This document shows positions 8,939 through 20,300 of a stretch of DNA of 28,767 bases, piece by piece; within the stretch, counting starts at the first letter, position 1, and each line of letters begins with the position of its first letter. The stretch is from JAMLHH01 sp037189845 (GTDB lineage Bacteria; Bacteroidota; Bacteroidia; Chitinophagales; JADIYW01): NCBI GenBank assembly GCA_037189845.1, contig JBBCIS010000013.1, positions 1 through 28,767 of the forward strand, given 5' to 3'. The translations under genes and the position numbers were made by a program. A model generated the notes under the pieces. The model was not told the DNA's origin. It did not search any database and was given only the letters and a program-made list of their open reading frames with translations.

Positions 8939-11900
8939 ATGAAGAGGAGTATTAATTTCTGTCTTAAGACAAAAAAAGGAAGTGAAATGTGGAGCATCCT
9001 TGCTGATAGTAGGTGGGCGAAATTAAAGTATGTCCTGATATTAACCATCTTAATGGCTAATGTAAAAGATATTCAGGCAGGGTTACCGCCTCTGGGAGCT
9101 TGTGAAATTCCTGTAGATCCATATTGCCGCGGATGTGATTTCGAAGAACCAGATTCTGTGACTACTGAATTTTGGGGAGCGAGCGTGGAGGCATTTCTGG
9201 AGATTGGTAGCAATAACAAGATCAATATAGTAGCCACTCCAACCTGTTCAACTTCTGTAGATATAAATCATCAATGTAGGTGTTCCGGGCCCCAAATTTC
9301 GACTCCGGTCTATTATTGTAATAATCATATAGATAAGTTTATGGATTTTGACTTTTATACGAACTGTAGTTCTGAAATTGATCCCTTAAGCCCATTCTTA
9401 AATCATTTTAGAATTGCCAGTTTTGATAGTATTTATTCTGCATTAGGTATTGATAGCAATCCATGTAGTCAATTCGCTGGTCATTTTGGAGCTAATGTAC
9501 TGAAATTGGGAGATGATTATCAAGGGCGAAAAATGGCTACTTTGACAAAGAGAATAATAGTAAGTCCTGATTTTTTGGATTTTAATTTTGATTATGCATT
9601 AATACTCCAAAATCCAGCTGGTCATTCCCACATGCAGAAACCTTCATTCCGTGTTTTAATTTACAAAAACGACAGTACCAATGTTACCTTCGATGAAAAC
9701 GGAAAAACAAGGGTAGACTTAAATTGGGGTAGCAATGAAATTTTTGCTAATCATCCTAAGCTGAAAATACCTTCTAATCCAGCACTGAGATATTTGGGTT
9801 GGTCTTGCGGGAAAATAGATTTAAGTGACTTTAATATAGGAGATACTTTATATGTAGTTTTTGAGCAAAGAGATTGTGGAAGAGGAGGAGGACACTGGTC
9901 AAAGGTCTATTTAGATAATATAGGAAATGGTATGTGTAGTAAAATAGCTGAAGGTGAAGTAAGTTATAATACCGGTTTATCATATACATGTAATGATACT
10001 ACCCTGCTTGCATTTAATTATGATCTACCTGTTATAAATCTTGATACCCTAAGTGTTGTTGGTGATTTAGAGATCGTACTTAAGTTATCGGGTATAGATA
10101 GTATATCAAGTGGAACTATTTCGAATAATAACGGGCAGTCGGGAACATATATTTTCAAAATACCAAACAATCTTCTCTCTGATTATGTAAAAACTACATT
10201 TACTTATACTACTGCAACAAATGTCGGTTGCTATAATCTGGTTCCATATAGACATGAGCAACAGATACATTTGCCAACAGCAAATATCTGTAATCCTGAA
10301 TGCTCCATGTTAACAGACTCACTACCAGCAGGTTATAATATTAACAATACTTATCTGCTGGATGATAATTTTAAAGTTGTGACGGCTGATAACCCAACTT
10401 CAGGAGTTATTCACATTGTAAGAGAAGGAGAGAATCCTCAGTATTTCACATCGAGATCCGAAGATAATTTTCCCAATAATACCATTAATGGATGTATAGT
10501 TAATAAGACTCTATCAGGTTTTGCAATTGCCGATTCGACGAGAAAGCACAATTTGGAGTTTTTACTCAATGAGCCGGTTGAAACATTTTATTTAAAACTT
10601 TTAGATTACGGTCCTGCAAAAAGTGTAGCCATTTCGCATGGAGTATATCTTAAGTCTTATGATAGTTTGGGTACTTTATTGTCAGTAGATTCATTGAGAA
10701 CTATAGTTGGCCAGGATTTTTGCGATGCAACTCCTTCCAGTAAATATACCACAACGAAACATACGGGTGATTATACATTGTATGCCAGCGGTTATAAAAT
10801 AAAAAAAGTAGAGCTGTCATTTTTCTATCAGACATCCTCAGGTATTGTCGATTATTCAGTAGACCCCAATGTTGCTATATCGGATATGTGTTATGTGCCT
10901 TGTAGTAAACCGAAAATCGCTATAGCTGATTTGTTATGTCCCGGAGATACTATTCATATGGGAATTGTAAACTTTCGTACAGACAAAAGTTATTCATGGA
11001 CCGGTCCCAGAGAATTTAAAGCCAATACACCCTACGCAATGATTCCTAATGCCGGTTCTTATCATAACGGAAATTATATACTCAGCTCATACTCTCCTAA
11101 TTGTGGAACTATGTTTGATACGGTATCTATTAGTCTGGGTGATGTCAGAACTAGATTCTTGGGTAACGATACAGTCTTATGCGCCGGTCAGATAAAAGTA
11201 CTGGACGCTACCACACCGGGAGCCACCTACTTATGGAAAGGTGGGGCTACAACGCCAACAATTACGGTAGATACAACGGGAATATTTTGGGTTGCAGTTA
11301 CTACGAACGGGTGTACAGAATACGATACTATAAAAGTTACATTTATAGAAGATCCTGCGTTGCAAAGTATTCCATATAAAACAAGACATAATTGTATAAA
11401 AGATGATTCCGGTATCCTGCAATTGTTATGGAATCAAAAGACAGGCGGGATATTAACTGTCGGAGATGACCCCACAGCTGTGACCTATATAGATGACCTG
11501 AGCTATTACTTATATAAAGACAACCTTGAGAACGGTACTTATGATGCATTGTGTTCTGAACCTTACGGACCACCGGGTTTGTTATCTGCCGGATTCAGGG
11601 ACAGTCTGTTTATTACAGGGCTGGATACGGGAGATTATAAGATTGTTTTAAAACCCAACACAATCTGTAGAAAAGTCATCGAGGACAGTATCACAACAGA
11701 TAGTATTTGTATTCCGTACAGTCAATGTTACAATGACAGCATCACCTTTACTTTTACTATCAGAAAACATATATATCCCAGACCATTGGAAGATAAAATA
11801 CTATGCCCCGGAGGAATGGTATCACTAAGGGTTCCGAGTCATTATTATGACAATTTACCACCGGAGTCGATCACCTGGAAAAGCGTTTGCGGAATATATG

Positions 11901-13588
11901 AGACAGGATATAATTTTTCTCAAATGCCGGCAGACGTAACGATTTCTACCGATACCCTGCGGAATTCTCTGATCAACGGACGGGGTGGTGTGCACACGGT
12001 AGAGATTGTGACCCAGGATGGGTGTATTATCAGAGATACTGCTGTTGTAGCGGATCTCAAGCCACTGATTATTCCGGATTCCATGCCATCTGCACTGGCT
12101 ACCAATGCAGTGAATTACAGCTCATTCTGGAGTACCCAGTATAATAATGTTAAATGGCAGGATGCGGATATGGTGGAAATATTCAGAAGCGCAAATATCT
12201 ATTTCAAGGGCGAAGCCGGAATTTACAGACCCAAAAAGAACCATGATTATTTAGATTCTCTCAATACAACTATTGGGTTCACAAGTTCGTACTCCAATGC
12301 TTCTCCAAGTACACAGCTGAACGACATCAATATCCGAAGCACAGGAAATATTATGCCGTATAAGCTTTTCAATTATGGAAATCCATTATTTGTAGACTGT
12401 GTACCGCAATGGATCCATAATAGTACTATGACCAAATATAGCCCTTCCGGTTTTGATATAGAGAATAAAGATATTATGGGTATTCACAGCTCAGCGCTGT
12501 ACGGATACAACGACATGTTGCCAATAGCCGTAGCTTCTAATGCGAAGAATGATGAAATCGGATATGAAAGCTTTGAAGAATATAGTAAAGATAGTCAGGC
12601 ATTGAACTGTTATGACAGCCTTACCCAGCTCAATAATTCTACCGGAAATATAGATCTGGTCAGACAAACAGAATCCCTGCTCATGCCTAAATCCAAAGAT
12701 TATGAAGTCGTAAGAGCTTTCAACAGGTATGCGATGATAAAAGGAAATATCTGTAATGCCTGCGAGGATCCTTTTAAGGTAGAAGTCAATGCCCAGACCG
12801 TTCCGACGGATATCAGGGTAGCAGACATAAAAGAAAAAAACTTCACTTCCTACAAGACAAGGATCTTTGCCTCTCCCTGCTCAGACAGCAACTACACTAT
12901 TCTGCAGTTGGACAAAGGCTCAGTCAGCCAGACCTTTGAGGCGCTGAAGTGCGGATTCTGGGTCGGAAATATAAAAGTTACCGAAGATATATTTGTTCCC
13001 CTGATAGAAAATACAGGTTTTGAGCTGGATGATACAAAAGCTCATACAGGAAACTACTCTTTGAAAATACCAAAGAATCAGCAGGTATTCCTGCCGCAGA
13101 CAGACATGACACTGCAACCCAGACAAACTTATCATATAGGTGCATGGGTGCACAGCGCCAGCATGGATACCTTATCCCCGGGAGGACTGAAGCAAAGACA
13201 TATAACAGATAGTATAGGCATTTTTGTAAAACTGCCTAACAATGAAACCGTTTTTATAAGACCTTCCGGAGAAGTCATTAATAGCTGGCAAAAAATAGAG
13301 GGCACTTTTACAATGCCTGCAGGTACAAGAACCCAGATTCAGCTGGGATTCCATGCTGCCGAAGAGTTTAATATCGATGATATCCGTATTTATCCTCAGA
13401 ACAGTGCCATCCAGACATATGTGTATGACCCCAATAACTATAAAGTAAGAGCTGTACTGGATCAGAATAACTATGCCACTGTATATCAGTACGATGATGA
13501 AGGAAACCTGTTTGCTATTAAAAAGGAAACAGTCAAAGGGATAAAAACAATACAGGTATCAGGCAGTCATTTAAAATCTGAGAAATAA
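8939..13588 (+). CDS. secreted multi-domain RHS partner: jelly-roll, Ig-like, CBM-like, terminal YD repeat
   Basis: I chose the ATG at 8939 because it lies 11 bases after the previous stop, as at other junctions. TTG 8933 and ATG 8987 (preceded by AAAGGAAG) are alternatives. All three keep the hydrophobic signal YVLILTILMANVKDIQA. The product is 1549 residues. In order it has a Cys-rich N-terminus, a jelly-roll domain (about 135-335), Ig-like domains including a Bacteroidetes-type one at 741-801, then a segment with YSPSGFDIENKDIMG and SSALYGYNDMLPIAVASNA (about 1167-1200). It ends with a CBM4/9-like module (about 1350-1490) and a terminal YD-like repeat (YQYDDEGNLFAIKKETVKG). From memory, the second half matches the C-terminal half of single-chain RHS partners whose N-terminal half is the preceding gene. 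It is likely secreted and part of the same complex. GC content is lower over about 9100-11000 than after 12000. Confidence 0.86.
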   Translation: MKRSINFCLKTKKGSEMWSILADSRWAKLKYVLILTILMANVKDIQAGLPPLGACEIPVDPYCRGCDFEEPDSVTTEFWGASVEAFLEIGSNNKINIVATPTCSTSVDINHQCRCSGPQISTPVYYCNNHIDKFMDFDFYTNCSSEIDPLSPFLNHFRIASFDSIYSALGIDSNPCSQFAGHFGANVLKLGDDYQGRKMATLTKRIIVSPDFLDFNFDYALILQNPAGHSHMQKPSFRVLIYKNDSTNVTFDENGKTRVDLNWGSNEIFANHPKLKIPSNPALRYLGWSCGKIDLSDFNIGDTLYVVFEQRDCGRGGGHWSKVYLDNIGNGMCSKIAEGEVSYNTGLSYTCNDTTLLAFNYDLPVINLDTLSVVGDLEIVLKLSGIDSISSGTISNNNGQSGTYIFKIPNNLLSDYVKTTFTYTTATNVGCYNLVPYRHEQQIHLPTANICNPECSMLTDSLPAGYNINNTYLLDDNFKVVTADNPTSGVIHIVREGENPQYFTSRSEDNFPNNTINGCIVNKTLSGFAIADSTRKHNLEFLLNEPVETFYLKLLDYGPAKSVAISHGVYLKSYDSLGTLLSVDSLRTIVGQDFCDATPSSKYTTTKHTGDYTLYASGYKIKKVELSFFYQTSSGIVDYSVDPNVAISDMCYVPCSKPKIAIADLLCPGDTIHMGIVNFRTDKSYSWTGPREFKANTPYAMIPNAGSYHNGNYILSSYSPNCGTMFDTVSISLGDVRTRFLGNDTVLCAGQIKVLDATTPGATYLWKGGATTPTITVDTTGIFWVAVTTNGCTEYDTIKVTFIEDPALQSIPYKTRHNCIKDDSGILQLLWNQKTGGILTVGDDPTAVTYIDDLSYYLYKDNLENGTYDALCSEPYGPPGLLSAGFRDSLFITGLDTGDYKIVLKPNTICRKVIEDSITTDSICIPYSQCYNDSITFTFTIRKHIYPRPLEDKILCPGGMVSLRVPSHYYDNLPPESITWKSVCGIYETGYNFSQMPADVTISTDTLRNSLINGRGGVHTVEIVTQDGCIIRDTAVVADLKPLIIPDSMPSALATNAVNYSSFWSTQYNNVKWQDADMVEIFRSANIYFKGEAGIYRPKKNHDYLDSLNTTIGFTSSYSNASPSTQLNDINIRSTGNIMPYKLFNYGNPLFVDCVPQWIHNSTMTKYSPSGFDIENKDIMGIHSSALYGYNDMLPIAVASNAKNDEIGYESFEEYSKDSQALNCYDSLTQLNNSTGNIDLVRQTESLLMPKSKDYEVVRAFNRYAMIKGNICNACEDPFKVEVNAQTVPTDIRVADIKEKNFTSYKTRIFASPCSDSNYTILQLDKGSVSQTFEALKCGFWVGNIKVTEDIFVPLIENTGFELDDTKAHTGNYSLKIPKNQQVFLPQTDMTLQPRQTYHIGAWVHSASMDTLSPGGLKQRHITDSIGIFVKLPNNETVFIRPSGEVINSWQKIEGTFTMPAGTRTQIQLGFHAAEEFNIDDIRIYPQNSAIQTYVYDPNNYKVRAVLDQNNYATVYQYDDEGNLFAIKKETVKGIKTIQVSGSHLKSEK
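9340..9945 (+). other. jelly-roll adhesin-type domain in the multi-domain partner
   Basis: The encoded region contains FNFDYALILQNPAGHSHMQK, SFRVLIY, WSCGKIDLSDFNIGDTL, and a late DCGRGGGHWSKVYLDNIG strand. This pattern (YA-x-x-LQ-P-x-H, W-x-C-x-x-IDLS, DC-x-x-GGH-x-x-x-YxD) is one I know from large Bacteroidetes surface adhesins with PKD domains. It suggests a ligand-binding beta-sandwich rather than an enzyme. Confidence 0.55.
11151..11345 (+). other. Ig-like/PKD-type domain
   Basis: The encoded segment reads FLGNDTVLCAGQIKVLDATT then GATYLWKGGATTPTITV and ends in TNGCTEYDTIKVTF. It is the standard layout of gliding-bacterium Ig-like domains (LGNDT-x-LC, LDAT-x-PGATY-x-W, GxYWV, DT-x-x-V). 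It is structural and probably acts as a spacer or adhesin element. Confidence 0.7.
12990..13415 (+). other. CBM4/9-like jelly-roll module before the terminal YD repeat
   Basis: The segment contains TGFELDDTKAHTGNYSLKIP, YHIGAWVHSASMD, WQKIEGTFTMPAGT and FNIDDIRIYP. The order (G-x-x-S-L strand, Tx-HIGAWV strand, W-x-x-IEGTF strand, IDDIRIYP closing strand) is that of carbohydrate-binding-like jelly-rolls. The same closing strand ends the modules of the giant RHS gene, which links the two proteins. Confidence 0.65.
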
Positions 13589-13617
13589 GTGAATCATTAA
13601 AAAGAAAAAGACCGGTC

Positions 13618-14325
13618 ATGAAAATAAGGTGTTTATCCATATTGTTTGTTGTAAGCTTATTTAGCAATAATAGCTATGCAATGGAGTGGAATGGAGCTCG
13701 TCCGATCATAGATAAAATGTTGTCATATTACGAAACTCACCCCAATTATTCGATGATCATCTTCGATGAATGGATTAAATCTGACGGAAGCAGAGAAGCC
13801 GTCGGCGATACCATTTTTGCACATAAGTATAATGACTACGGGTACATTAAAAACGGACCACAGATCCAGGTCTATACAGAGCAGTTTGATATCCTTATTA
13901 ATGAAGATCAAAAGACGATGAACGTACGCGGAGTGGGCAAAGAAGAATTAGTGGAGATATCTAAAATGATTCCGTCAATGGCTACAGTGCTGAAGTATTT
14001 CGAATTATGTGACTCCTCCAGAATTATTAAGACCGATGCAGATGTACAGATAGTAGATTTTTATTTCAATCATCCTTTGATGAATAAGACCAGAATGGTG
14101 ATAGACAAAACCGGTAAAGTAAGAGAATTGTACAGGTATTATACCAAAGCAGACGAATACATCGCACAGCACACAGTTTTTGTTTTAGTAGAACCATTAG
14201 ATAGCCCGTCTATTGAGGTTTTAAAACAGGACAACTATATACAAGTAACTAAAACGAAGAAAGAAGTTGATATACAGCCGGCAGGAAAGTATAAAGATTT
14301 CAACTTTCAATTGATTAAATTTTAA
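13618..14325 (+). CDS. small exported beta-rich protein, possibly LolA-like fold
   Basis: This 235-residue protein has a signal peptide (residues 1-21, cleavage near SYA). The mature part begins with a helix (ARPIIDKMLSYYETHPNYS). It then alternates strands with hairpin turns (DEWIKSDGSRE, QIQVYTEQFDILINEDQKTM), a helix with EELVEISKMIP, and more strands. A periplasmic half-barrel like the LolA or lipoprotein-sorting fold is possible, but no diagnostic motif is visible, and there is no lipobox Cys. It sits between the two large RHS-related genes, 29 bases after one and 11 before the other. I recall an exported protein of similar size at this place in other Bacteroidetes RHS loci, which would suggest a chaperone or assembly role. 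That role is a guess. Confidence 0.82.
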   Translation: MKIRCLSILFVVSLFSNNSYAMEWNGARPIIDKMLSYYETHPNYSMIIFDEWIKSDGSREAVGDTIFAHKYNDYGYIKNGPQIQVYTEQFDILINEDQKTMNVRGVGKEELVEISKMIPSMATVLKYFELCDSSRIIKTDADVQIVDFYFNHPLMNKTRMVIDKTGKVRELYRYYTKADEYIAQHTVFVLVEPLDSPSIEVLKQDNYIQVTKTKKEVDIQPAGKYKDFNFQLIKF

Positions 14326-14336
14326 GACAACAAAGC

Positions 14337-17300
14337 ATGAGGGTTTTAAAATATATTTTTACGCTGTTTATACTTGCTTATGCAATATCCGCAGATGCTC
14401 AGTCCAGATGTAAAGCTGTACAGATTAAATTTTATCCGGATTTTTTTTATGCAGATTTATATGGTCCTGCCCATACAAAGTCCATGGTATTTGAAGTTAA
14501 ATACGAAGTATTTAAAAAAGTGGTTGGACAACCGGATCAGCTGCTTTATACCACAGGCGATTACATTTGCTATAGCAGAACCGGAAATAAACATTTAAGA
14601 CTTTCTCCATTGGCAGGTATGCAACAGAAAGAAGGACCTTTCTATGCAACCTTATGCTTTGAGGGCGATATGGATTTGTCAGACTATTACCTGAAAGTAT
14701 ATAACAGAGCTCATCTGTTTAATCGACCTTCTAAAAGGCGGGACCACAATAAAGCGAGATGTAACGGCAGTGGAAGCAGGTCTTCTGTTACTATTTCCCC
14801 TTCTCCCAAAGATATTCCTTTGGACAATTTGAATAACAACCCGTTACTTGCTTTTCAGCATAAACATTCAGAGGCGTCTTTTACTACAGTCATAGAAAAA
14901 GTCGATATCCCATATCCTCAGCTGAGTATGCCGGAGGTGATCAATGTCTGTGCCAATGAATTTCCTTACACACTCAAAATAGACTCCAGTGCATATACCT
15001 ATAATCTGAAGATGAAGTATTTTGATCAGCGAAAAACAACCATCAGCAAATACGATTCCTCAACCAGCTCATGGGAACCGGTACCAGGTATGGTAGAGTC
15101 TTCAGCAACAAGTTTTGTGTTTAGTGACCCGAGTGATGCCGGTAGATATGCTGTATATACTAAATTAAACGATGATTGCTGGATGACAGATACCTTTGAT
15201 TTGAACGTGCTGCCCATCCCTACCATATATAATAACAACGGAAATATAGCCGATACAACAAATTATACTGCAACCATCTGCCCCAATGGGATCACTACCC
15301 TTTCCATCATTGCAGATACCAATCATACAGCATTTTTATGGAAAGATCAGTATGATGCCTGTATTTCCAGATATTCTAATCTGACAGTAGAAGATACGGG
15401 TTCATATACTATACAGGTAACAGCAGTAAACGGTTGTTATCATAGGGAAACTTACGATGTAACCCATAAACCTACACAAGTAGTAAAATTTGCCAATGAA
15501 GAAATTTTGTCCTGCTTCACTCCTGATCTTCCGAGCCCACAAATTAATCTGACTACCAATGTCTCCGGCATAGGTAGCCACAATTTTAAATGGAGCACCA
15601 AACAAACATCTGATAATATTACAGTGACCCAACCGGGTGCCTACAGAGTAGAAGCCACGGATACCTTCGGATGCATATCTTACGCAACAGTCCATGTAAT
15701 AGATACCTGTAAATATCCGGTGCATAGTGATGTAGTCGCCAATAGCGTTGTTACATATCTGGATAAATCATTGTTTCATGATCCGGAGAAGAACACAATA
15801 GTTCTGGAAGATCCGAGAAGCGCATCAGGAGGAATTCCGTACAGTACAGGAGATATTGCCGATAGGAAATATCTGGTCCGACTGCAATATCACAGGAGCC
15901 AGCAAAGTGATTTAAAAACAGACATCTGGGCGATTTTTGTTCCTTATCAGATCACAGTAGATAGCCGTCCTGCTGAATACAGAACATTGCATCTGAAAAA
16001 AACCAATGCTGAGGAGGATATTTATACAAGCATTTTTGAACACGAAGGCGGAGATAAAGCGACCGTTCAGGTAATTTATGATAATATAGCTGCGTATGAC
16101 AAAGATGGAAATCTTATCAACTTTGAAACAGCGATCCCTGATGACATCAATCTTGAATTAGAGCTGAAAACCATCCATGTTCCTGCTTTTACCGGAGCTG
16201 TAACCATTGATGAAAGCAAGCTGGAACATCATTATGATACCGGGAATCAGAAAATCGGGATTGTATGGCAGCCTGTCAGATCGGCCATAGAGTATGAAGT
16301 ACAGGTTGCTTTTATAGATGCATTGGATAAAGATCAGACAGTAAATAATCGCTTGTTTAAAGAAAAAGGCTGGAGCATTGTTACATCCGCCAGCTCATAT
16401 ACAATAGATGCAACATACCCGAAAGGTACATTCGTATATAGAATTCGTCCTGTAGGCCGCCAGACTAAATCAGTCAATCATAACTATAATCATATTGTAA
16501 ACGGAACATGGAGCACTGACAGAAGCATCGATTTAAAAAACAGCGCATTTGAGCAGGACAGGAACTGGAGCAAGGTCATCACATTTGCAGAAGAAGGTAA
16601 AAAGAAAGAGGTAGTAACCTATATGGATGGTACTTTCAGGACAAAACAAGTGCTGACTAATCTGAATACGGAAGGAATCACTCTGGCAGCGGAAACATAT
16701 TACGACCATGAAGGCAGAGGTACGCTGAGTGTGCTGCCCGTTCCTCTTACTGTTAATAATCTGAAATATCAGACCAATCTGAACCTTGGAGGATCCGGTC
16801 AGCCGATAGATGCAGTTTTTGTTGATCAGCCTGTTCAGCAGCCGCTCAGCAGTACCACAGGAGCTGCTCAATACTATTCTGCCGGTAATCCTTTTGCTGC
16901 CAATCCGGTATTTACAGACAGGATGAATATCAATGCCATTCCTAAGGCAGACGGATATGTCACCACCAGGGTGGAATACAGCAGAGACAATACCGGAAGA
17001 GTCATCAGGCAATCCGGTGTTGGGGAAGAATTTATCATAGATCAGAATTCTGATGATAAACACGTTACTCAATATTTCTACAATACCCCTTCACAGACAG
17101 AATTATACCGGTTGTTCGGCTCCAATATAGGGACAGCCGTTTTCTATACAAAACAGATGGTCGTAGACCCCAACGGTCAGGTCAGTATCAGCTATCTGAA
17201 TAATTCAGAGAAAGTGATAGCTACAGCACTTTCCGGCAATGCCCCTGATAATTTAGACAACCTGGATCGTCCGGCACCGGCATTAATGTCTGTCGATATG

Positions 17301-20300
17301 AGCGGGAATAATATCAGAGACTCTTTAAACAGAACAAGTACTTCTGTCAATATCATAGGAAACGATGTGATCGGAAAAGATTATACTTTCTTTTATGAGG
17401 TAGGCACAGGTACTAATAACGGAATATTCAATGATTCAAACTATTGTAAAAGCTGTGAATATAAGCTGGAGCTATCAGTTACCAGCCCTCAGGGACTGCC
17501 AGTAGTGCTTGTCCCTCATGGTTTACCTGCTTATGCTCAGACCATTACCAATGAAAATAATGATATTATCAAGATAGAAGCAATTCTGGATGCAGATTTG
17601 TGCAATAATTCCGAATATACCTATCCTGATATAGAATTCAGCAGCTCATTTGAAAAGCTGGGAAATTATATATACACAAAGAAACTGACATTGCTGGAAG
17701 AAGATGAGCTGGACATACAGGATTTTTTAGAGCAGATAGAGTTTCCTAGTTTAGAAGAATTTATAACAAAGCACAGCAAGGAGAACATAGACAGCCTGTT
17801 GTGCAGAAGCGATTGCGCGAGCAGAACAGCAGTATATCTCAGGGACATGAGGTATCAGGATAGCTTAAGTGGTAACATTCGTACAGAGGCAGCGTATGAA
17901 GACATTGCCGATAGTCTGGTCGGCAGAGGTTTCTGTGACCCTTTTCTGGCAGCACAGTTCGAAGCTCCGGAGTATGCCCGCAAATATTGCGACGACATGT
18001 TGATGAATATGGTCAGACAGATTTCTCCCGGAGAGAAGTATTTTGATTTGTCCGAAAGTAATTCAACAGTATTTACAGTATTGACCAATAGTGTTTCACC
18101 CAATAGAGACTCGCTGGTCGCACTGAATATTTTGCGCAGCTCATCTGCCGGAGGTGCCAACTCTGAAGATTCTATTGCTTACAGATGGAATGATGCAGCT
18201 GCACGCAAGATTCTTGAGTGGTTTAAAGGAGCTATCCATCCGGAATATTGTCATTACGAAAACTGTCTGGCTGATACAGCACACAATGCTTTTGATATCA
18301 AAATGGGACTGATTGACAGCTATCAGGAAGCTGTCAGTAACGGATACATAGCTACCAGTGTAGATGGAACTACCTATCTGTTTGGCACAGCCTTAAATAA
18401 TGAAATTGCTTTAGTATCAGGTTTGGCTGATAAGCTGGATAAATACATAGATATTCCCTTCCGGAGAAGGTCTTATTTTCTTGCGGCACCCAATCCGTCT
18501 GCTACCAGAGTCAGAGAAATCAATATTATCAATGCAGTACGACCACACAATATTTATTATCACCCTGAGCATCTCACTACCCCGGACTCTGGATACAACA
18601 CATCTTTTATTTATTATAGGGATTCCTGTGAACTGGAGTATGAAGGTACGTGTGTACAGCTAAGTCCTGAATATGATAAGGACGGTAATGGCACCATCAG
18701 TAAAGCAGAATGGAACGATCAGTTCTGGCTGAGATTTAAAACTGCGTTTTTAGCCACAAAAAAACAGCAGTTAGCTGCCAACAAAATAGGCTGTGCGTAT
18801 CTGAATGATGGTTCCGCCATTGTAAAAAATCCGAATATCTCTGTAGCCACAGGATATGCACAGGCAACTACTTATCATACGCCACAGGCATATTTATCTA
18901 ACTGTACTGCAAACGTAAACGGAATCATGGAGAAGCTGACCAGAGAATGCAAAGCGGTCAGAAACAAAATAGAATCAGATACTGCTTACAGATCGGTGCT
19001 CAGAGATAGCCTGATGGCATATTGTGTACGTAATACTGATCCGTATAATCCTTATGGATTCATTACTCAAAGTGCCATAGATTCCGGAAAGCTGGACAAT
19101 TTTATTACTTCTGTTCACCTGAATGCTACAGGCTCAGATAGTTGCGATCTGGGAATGATCCTGAACAGCGGAATTGACTATTTCTACGGCAGAGACAGCT
19201 CTGGTAATGTTGTAGTGTATGAATTATGTGTAGATACTGGCTGGTGCTCGGTGGAAAGCATTATAGACATCGCTAATGAGCAGAATTTTCAGTATCCGAA
19301 AGTTGGCGCTTCACCAGTATTCCGGGAAGGATTTGATGATCCCGATACGGATCTCTATTTTGCAACAAGTAACTATAAAAATACAAACCGACATAATGGG
19401 CTTATTCTTAATAGCCATACAGCAGGTGATTGGACAGAATCAATCAAAAATGCATTTATAGTTGTGTCTGCGTTGATGTGTGGTAGCTTCGATACTACAT
19501 TTATGAATAATATTGCATCTTCAATAGGTTACATTGACAACTTATTTGATGCCACAGGCAGCTCTGTAGGAAATTATTTGCTGAATTATACTAATGGAAA
19601 TATAGGAGGAGGCCACAGAGGTATATTCTGGAGAAATCTGAATCCTATTCCAGTGGTAGAAAACCAGCACTATTTATTGTCTTATCATTTAGCCAATCAC
19701 ATTTTTGGAAATACAGATATTGTACCCATCATCAGAACACGGAATAACAGCTATGTGGACACTTTATTTGTTCAGATGGATACTATCTCATGTGTCTCCG
19801 CATGGAACAAGTATCAGATCCGCTGGAAAGCTCCTGCAGGAGTAGACAGCATTTTTATTGAGATGTTCAATAGAAGAAGTGACGACTGGGGCAATGACTT
19901 TTCTTTTGATGAGCTGAAATTGGAAACACTTATCGACACTTCTGAAATTGAGCTTCCATGTGCAGGCAATAAACCCCGTAAATTTTTTGTGACCCCTTCT
20001 GAGATCACAGCCTCTTACGCTGCATGTGAAAACACAACGGGCGGCGGCGGCGGATTATATACCATATTCTTTGTGGACAGTGCCGGACACAGGGTAGAGA
20101 ATATTGCATCTGTGGAGATTGATCCGGCTCCGGTACTCATTGAACCAACTTTTACAGGTCCTGTATATTATCCTAACAGAGCCGTAAAATTCCTGCGCAT
20201 GAAAGGTACAGCTACCTTAACTGATGAGCAGGAACAGCTGGTGTACTTATATGAAGCATCCTGTGCGACTCCGAATATGGGGTACTGGGAAGGTAGTTCA

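Noticed and set aside
8881..9000. Frameshift or sequencing error joining the two partner genes
   Set aside because: The upstream gene ends in a clear TAA, and the next frame carries its own signal peptide and then domains foreign to the partner family, so this is a real gene boundary.
16533..17072. Antisense open frame of 179 residues under the giant RHS gene
   Set aside because: It lies fully inside conserved RHS family blocks on the + strand, has no signal, domain or start context, and its composition (Cys, Ile, Arg-rich) is that of a reverse shadow.
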